A stretch of 64,000 nt of DNA from assembly GCA_964521625.1 (NCBI GenBank), contig CAZFSM010000019.1, forward strand, positions 1-64,000. The letters run 5' to 3'. The notes beneath the pieces were generated by a model, which searched no databases, was not told where the DNA came from, and saw only the letters and a list, made by a program, of their open reading frames with translations. How positions within the stretch are numbered: position 1 is the first letter of the stretch; the number at the start of each line of letters is the position of its first letter. This document shows, piece after piece, positions 60,062-64,000 of this stretch. Made by a program: the position numbers and the translations under genes. This stretch comes from UBA1444 sp964521625 (GTDB taxonomy: Bacteria; Bacillota; Negativicutes; UBA1444).

Positions 60062-60120
60062 AAATCAAAACGTCACAGGATCGATTTTAAGGCTGGTTGA
60101 AACGCGAGTGAATGTAACTG

Positions 60121-60150
60121 TACCGGGCTATTTGTCCCGGTCTTTTGCTT
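60121..60150 (+). terminator. Terminator after the DUF6622-like gene
   Basis: TACCGGG - CTATTTGT - CCCGGT followed by CTTTTGCTTTTTT. Confidence 0.75.
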
Positions 60151-60189
60151 TTTTATCGTCACCGAAAAAAAACTTCAGGTTTTATTCGC

Positions 60190-60218
60190 TTTACATGGGG
60201 TGATTCATCCGTTATACT
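60190..60218 (+). promoter_or_regulatory. Promoter of the PPOX-family gene
   Basis: TTTACA (60190-60195), a 17-nt spacer and TATACT (60213-60218). Confidence 0.6.
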
Positions 60219-60261
60219 ATAAAAGCAAACATATGTTCTTGATAATAGGAGGAGATTTACT

Positions 60262-60672
60262 GTGGAAAAGGAAATGATCGGCAAGGCAACGGAATTACTG
60301 GCGAAATGCGAGGTAGTGACACTGGCATCCATCAACGACGAGGGCTATCCGCGCATTTGCGTCATGGCCAAGGTCCGGGCGGAGGGAATCCAGACGATCT
60401 GGATGGCTACCGGCAGCCACTCCGCCAAAACGGGCCACTTTCAAAAGAATCCCAAAGCCAGCGTCTGCTTTTTTTCCAGCGGCGACAGCGTCACACTGCT
60501 GGGCGAAATTAAAATTGTGCATGACGCGGCGATAAAGCAGGAGTTGTGGCAGGATTGGTTTATTGCGCATTTCCCCCAAGGCGCAACCGATCCGGAATAC
60601 TGCATTTTGCGGTTTGATGCTCAGGTGGCGACCTGCTGGATCGAACAATGTTTTGAAACCCATCGCTTATAA
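60262..60672 (+). CDS. Pyridoxamine 5'-phosphate oxidase-like FMN-binding protein
   Basis: 136 residues; split-barrel flavoprotein. Features: VVTLASINDEGYPRICVM, TIWMATGSHSAKTGHFQKNP, ASVCFFSSGDSVTLLGEI. Many relatives reduce or detoxify small molecules; substrate unknown. GTG 60262 follows AGGAGG by about 8 nt. It has its own promoter and terminator. Confidence 0.88.
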   Translation: MEKEMIGKATELLAKCEVVTLASINDEGYPRICVMAKVRAEGIQTIWMATGSHSAKTGHFQKNPKASVCFFSSGDSVTLLGEIKIVHDAAIKQELWQDWFIAHFPQGATDPEYCILRFDAQVATCWIEQCFETHRL

Positions 60673-60722
60673 GCGGCACTTGCCGAGTGCAACCCTATCG
60701 TCGCCAATCGCCAACCACTTTT

Positions 60723-60748
60723 AACTCGCGAATGACGCGAGTTTTTTT
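60723..60748 (+). terminator. Terminator after the PPOX-family gene
   Basis: AACTCGCG - AATGA - CGCGAGTT and a seven-T run. Confidence 0.88.
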
Positions 60749-60850
60749 GTGTCAATGGCAGTTATTAACAGGGATTTGTTTTGTGCTGTCGAAGTAAAAT
60801 ATTGCGATTATTCTGCGTTTTAACTTTCGATATGCGAAAAGGAGGGTGCC

Positions 60851-62965
60851 GTGAAATCGTTCTTAATAGACTTCCTGAAAAACAAATCGGTCCGTGGTTT
60901 GATCGTGCTGATTTTTACTGTAGGGATATTATTTTTTGCGATGATCACAGGGTATCTATCCTATACAACCGGCTTGCGCAACATAGAGGAAAACGCCAAG
61001 CGAGTTGCTTCCATCGTGAATGACGATATTGCAAAAATGTTGGCGCATTATTTGGCAGAGCCGCTTCTGCTTGAACAAATTCATCACAATGTAATTACAA
61101 ACAAACAGATCGATTTTGCGAATCAAGCGCAACGGGACAAGCACTTTGTAGAAATGCTCAAGCTGTTTCCCCGAGTTACCAACAACTACTTGTGCCTTGC
61201 AGGCGGTGATGAATATGGCGCCCGTCGGGAAGATGACGGTAGTTTCATCGTTTGGGACAGCAATGTTGAGAAAAAAACGCTTGATTACTATAAATACGAT
61301 ACAAAACTGGGCCGTCAGGGCTACATAAAAAGCCTGACAGCGTATGATACCCGCCTTCGGCCTCCCTATTTGAAAGGTAGCGAGATGAAGCAACCGGGCT
61401 GGACCGATGTATATGCATCTGCAACTGGGCGCGGTCTTGTGATCACCGGAATCAACCCGATTTATTCTTCAGACAGTCAACTGGCGGGAGTTTTGGGCAG
61501 TTCCATGTTACTTAATTGGATTGACGATTTGCTAAAAGATCTGACTATCACAGAAAATGCTTCCATTTTTATCGTATCAAGGAAGGGCATGTATATTGCA
61601 TCTACACTCGGCAACTCCAGTGAAAATCCGCTATTTGCCCAAGCCGTCGCCGCTTTGAAAGGAAACACGCAAACGTTGGATGCCGTCAATCACAAAATAG
61701 ACTTACAGTTCGTCTATAATGGCAATAAAATGCTGCTACTGGCCTACCCGATTACCGATGTGAAAAACCTGCAATGGATCAGCATTATCATTATTCCCGA
61801 AGGTGACCTGATCTATTCGATGGAAAAGTTTATCAATCAGTTGGAATTAATCACACTGCTGGCTTGTATTATTGGCCTTGTTGCAGGGGTATTGGCTGCC
61901 CGCCATATTATCAATCCAATTATCAAAGTGAATCGAGTGGCGCAGAAAATAGCGGAAGGCGATTTCTCCACCAAAATAGATATTCGTCGCCATGACGAAA
62001 TTGGACAGTTGGTCTATACCGTGAACGATATGTCGACAAAATTGGAAACCCAACGTGAAGTAGAGAAAATAGCAATTGAAAAAGAAAAGATGATGCGGGA
62101 ACAGGAGCGGTCTGTAAACAAAGCCATCAGCAGTTTCGTTCCTTACGCGTTTTTGTACATGTTGGGCAAGCAAAATATCATGGAAATTGAGCCGGGCGAC
62201 CACGTGGAAAAAGAACTCACGATCCTGTTCACGGATATTCGTTCATACACCCAAATGTCGGAAACCATGAGCAACGTTGAGTTATTTGCATTTATCAACC
62301 AATACCTGGACATCGCGGTGGATGTGATTACCAAAAATAATGGGTTCATCGACAAATTCATTGGGGACGCCATCATGGGGTTGTTCCCGGATGGATCAGA
62401 CGATGCCTTGCGAGCCGTGATCGAACTCCGGCGGCAATTGCAGCAACGCAACCAGGAAAACAGCGGGGCGCCGATACAGATAGGCGTTGGGATCCATCAC
62501 GGCAGTGTGACATTCGGCACGGTCGGAACTCGCGCGCGCATGGATACCACGGTAATCGGCGATTCGGTCAATCTGGCCTCGCGGCTGGAAAGCGCGACCA
62601 AAGTCTATGGGATCGATACTTTGCTGTCGGAGGCTGCTTACCATAAATTGGAGCACCCAGAATGTTTTCATATTCGTGAAGTGGATACTGTCAAAGTGAA
62701 AGGGAAGCGCCAGCCTGTGAAAATTTATGAGGTGTTTGACTGCGACCCGGATGAACTAAAGCGATTAAAAACTGAAACTGCGCCACTATTCGCTGAGGCT
62801 ATAGAACTATATAAACTGGGACATTTTATCCAGGCGGAAAAAGCTTTTCGACAATGTCAGATAAGCTGTCCGGAAGATCAACTTCTGCCGGTATATATTC
62901 AGCGCTGCAGTACGATGCAACGTATTCCACCCGGTCCGGGCTGGAAAGGGATTAGTGGAATTTAA
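60851..62965 (+). CDS. Membrane class III adenylate cyclase (Cache-HAMP-cyclase)
   Basis: 704 residues. One span (~17-38), an extracytoplasmic Cache-like domain (~40-325), a second span (~330-350, LLACIIGLVAGVLAA), HAMP (~350-405), a short coiled coil and a class III cyclase domain (~450-635). Metal-binding Asp462 (LFTDIRSY) and Asp506 (FIGDAIMGLF) are 44 residues apart, as usual. Lys in FIDKFIGD and DTTVIGDSVNLASR favour ATP over GTP. A helical tail follows. AAGGAGG lies upstream of GTG 60851. It precedes a hemerythrin and an MBL hydrolase gene on the same strand. Signal unknown. Confidence 0.92.
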   Translation: MKSFLIDFLKNKSVRGLIVLIFTVGILFFAMITGYLSYTTGLRNIEENAKRVASIVNDDIAKMLAHYLAEPLLLEQIHHNVITNKQIDFANQAQRDKHFVEMLKLFPRVTNNYLCLAGGDEYGARREDDGSFIVWDSNVEKKTLDYYKYDTKLGRQGYIKSLTAYDTRLRPPYLKGSEMKQPGWTDVYASATGRGLVITGINPIYSSDSQLAGVLGSSMLLNWIDDLLKDLTITENASIFIVSRKGMYIASTLGNSSENPLFAQAVAALKGNTQTLDAVNHKIDLQFVYNGNKMLLLAYPITDVKNLQWISIIIIPEGDLIYSMEKFINQLELITLLACIIGLVAGVLAARHIINPIIKVNRVAQKIAEGDFSTKIDIRRHDEIGQLVYTVNDMSTKLETQREVEKIAIEKEKMMREQERSVNKAISSFVPYAFLYMLGKQNIMEIEPGDHVEKELTILFTDIRSYTQMSETMSNVELFAFINQYLDIAVDVITKNNGFIDKFIGDAIMGLFPDGSDDALRAVIELRRQLQQRNQENSGAPIQIGVGIHHGSVTFGTVGTRARMDTTVIGDSVNLASRLESATKVYGIDTLLSEAAYHKLEHPECFHIREVDTVKVKGKRQPVKIYEVFDCDPDELKRLKTETAPLFAEAIELYKLGHFIQAEKAFRQCQISCPEDQLLPVYIQRCSTMQRIPPGPGWKGISGI

Positions 62966-62988
62966 AGCAGGCGAAAGGGTGAGCAAAC

Positions 62989-63402
62989 ATGGCGTTTCTG
63001 GAATGGAACAATCAATATCTGCTGGGATTATCGGAAGTCGACAAACAGCATCAACAACTCTTTGCGCTGGTCAATCGTCTTCATGAGCATGTAGTCAACG
63101 GCGAGCCGCAAAGCTCGGCAGGCGCCATATTGGACGAATTGATCGAATACACGGTGGAGCATTTTGCTACGGAAGAGAAACGGTTCCTAGAGGACGACTA
63201 TCCACAGTATGATGAGCATAAAAATGAGCATGATCTACTGACGCGGCAAGCACTGGAGTTTCAGGAAAAATTCCGAGCCAACCAAATTATGGTGACTTTC
63301 GATTTGTTAGATTTCTTGAGTGATTGGCTAAAAAAGCATACCACCGACTCTGATTTGAAGTATGTCCAATTCGCCCGACAAAAAGCGGGAGGCGTAGTAT
63401 GA
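62989..63402 (+). CDS. Bacteriohemerythrin
   Basis: 137-residue non-heme diiron O2-binding four-helix bundle. All seven ligands can be placed: His21, His58, Glu62, His77, His81, His117 and Asp122, in the motifs DKQHQQLF, EHFATEE, DEHKNEH and HTTDSD. In anaerobes it may scavenge or sense oxygen. It lies 23 nt after the cyclase and overlaps the MBL gene by 4 nt (ATGA), implying coupled expression. Confidence 0.95.
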   Translation: MAFLEWNNQYLLGLSEVDKQHQQLFALVNRLHEHVVNGEPQSSAGAILDELIEYTVEHFATEEKRFLEDDYPQYDEHKNEHDLLTRQALEFQEKFRANQIMVTFDLLDFLSDWLKKHTTDSDLKYVQFARQKAGGVV

Positions 63403-64000
63403 GTTTTCGGGTGAAATTTTGGGGTGTTCGCGGGTCACGGGTAGTGCCAGGTCATAAGACCTTGATTTATGGCGGCAATACGTCCTGCGTTGAAGTGCGA
63501 TGCGGTTCGCATTTGCTCATTTTGGACGCGGGTAGCGGCATCTGCGAGCTGATGGAGGAATTGGCGCAGCAGCGGGAGCCGCTTTGCATGGATTTGCTGA
63601 TTTCCCACATGCATTGGGACCATGTTTTGGGGCTGCCCTTTTTTAAGCCCTTGTATCAGGCCGATAATTTTATATTTCTGCATGGAGCCAAAGGAACAAT
63701 CTACGATTTCGATGTCTCACTGCGCAGTCTAATGCGGTATTCCAATTTCCCGATCAACTTCGATGATTTGCAAAGTCACAATAGTATCAAGATGCACAAA
63801 CATGGAACAGTATTTGAACTTCGGGAGGGCTGGGATTCAATACTTGGGATCGACTATGCGGTTCCGGATATCAAGGTAGCGACGCATGAGAACCGGCATC
63901 CCGGCGGTGGGATGGTTTATAAAATAATCTATGGCGGCAAGCAGCTCTGTTATGTTACGGACACGGAGTGCGCTGCCGATCAAATGCCATTCATTGACTC
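63399..64000 (+). CDS. MBL-fold metallohydrolase, C-terminus beyond the window
   Basis: The visible 200 residues open VKFWGVRGSRVVPGHKT...YGGNTSCVEVR, the start typical of a ribonuclease Z-like MBL subgroup, and carry the metal motif HMHWDH (His70, His72, Asp74, His75) and a second-site GKQLCYVTDTE. The gene overlaps the hemerythrin stop and runs off the right edge. Members near chemotaxis or cyclic-nucleotide genes have been suggested as phosphodiesterase-like or regulatory; here substrate is unknown. Confidence 0.88.
   Translation, partial: MSFRVKFWGVRGSRVVPGHKTLIYGGNTSCVEVRCGSHLLILDAGSGICELMEELAQQREPLCMDLLISHMHWDHVLGLPFFKPLYQADNFIFLHGAKGTIYDFDVSLRSLMRYSNFPINFDDLQSHNSIKMHKHGTVFELREGWDSILGIDYAVPDIKVATHENRHPGGGMVYKIIYGGKQLCYVTDTECAADQMPFID

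Overview
The window reads as chromosomal DNA of an anaerobic, diderm Firmicute, most likely Negativicutes (Sporomusaceae-like). Firmicute traits are a T-box in front of glyQS, a PyrR-type pyr leader, a CcpN-type regulator, class 1B PyrD/PyrK and AGGAGG-rich ribosome binding sites. Outer-membrane and anaerobe traits are an LptA/OstA-like secreted protein, 4-hydroxybutyryl-CoA dehydratase, FeoAB and a bacteriohemerythrin. This taxonomic call is inference; no rRNA gene is present.

Layout. 1-3.1 kb: a YeiH-type exporter (cut by the left edge) divergent from a LysR regulator, then an unknown TPR/membrane protein. 3.2-5.5 kb: an SDR dehydrogenase and 4-hydroxybutyryl-CoA dehydratase. 5.5-11.1 kb: a signalling run of chemoreceptor, SpoIIE-type phosphatase and diguanylate cyclase. 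11.1-14.4 kb: T-box and glyQS. 14.4-18 kb (minus strand): a large hybrid histidine kinase with a recently duplicated PAS unit. 18-22.3 kb: ppsA-ccpN-ppsR, a PEP synthase with its transcriptional and post-translational regulators; CcpN-like boxes lie in the region shared with the kinase. 22.4-27 kb: LptA-like gene, dnaG-rpoD and three tRNAs. 27-31.1 kb: trmK, a Nif3-family gene and feoAB.

31.1-36.2 kb: PyrR-type attenuator, pyrKDFE and typA. 36.3-37.3 kb: a secreted protein with two copies of a domain that also occurs at the C-terminus of the unknown protein at 1.8-3 kb. 37.4-42.1 kb: a complete branched-chain amino-acid ABC importer. 42.1-44.2 kb: glutamine synthetase behind a promoter-terminator leader. 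44.3-47.8 kb: a heterodimeric ABC exporter. 47.9-52.1 kb: a 47-residue membrane protein, an M20 N-carbamoylase/allantoate-type amidohydrolase, a thioesterase, an orphan TAXI binding protein and an acyl-CoA dehydrogenase; tRNA-Val follows. 52.4-53.4 kb is a decayed stretch (YkvA-like gene, hydrolase remnant, inverted repeats). 53.4-59.3 kb: a four-carbon acid/aspartate cluster (SLC13 transporter, aspartate dehydrogenase, dicarboxylate symporter, aminotransferase and divergent LysR). 59.5-64 kb: a small membrane protein, a PPOX-type flavoprotein and a Cache-HAMP adenylate cyclase, bacteriohemerythrin and MBL-fold hydrolase run cut by the right edge.

Most of the window is ordinary core metabolism and signalling. 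The points most worth a second look are the probable ATT and ATA start codons of the neighbouring ccpN and ppsR genes, CcpN-like boxes linking ppsA to a histidine kinase, an unnamed extracytoplasmic domain shared by two unknown proteins, and a roughly 220-residue insertion in the housekeeping sigma factor. I found no CRISPR array, prophage or intact insertion sequence.
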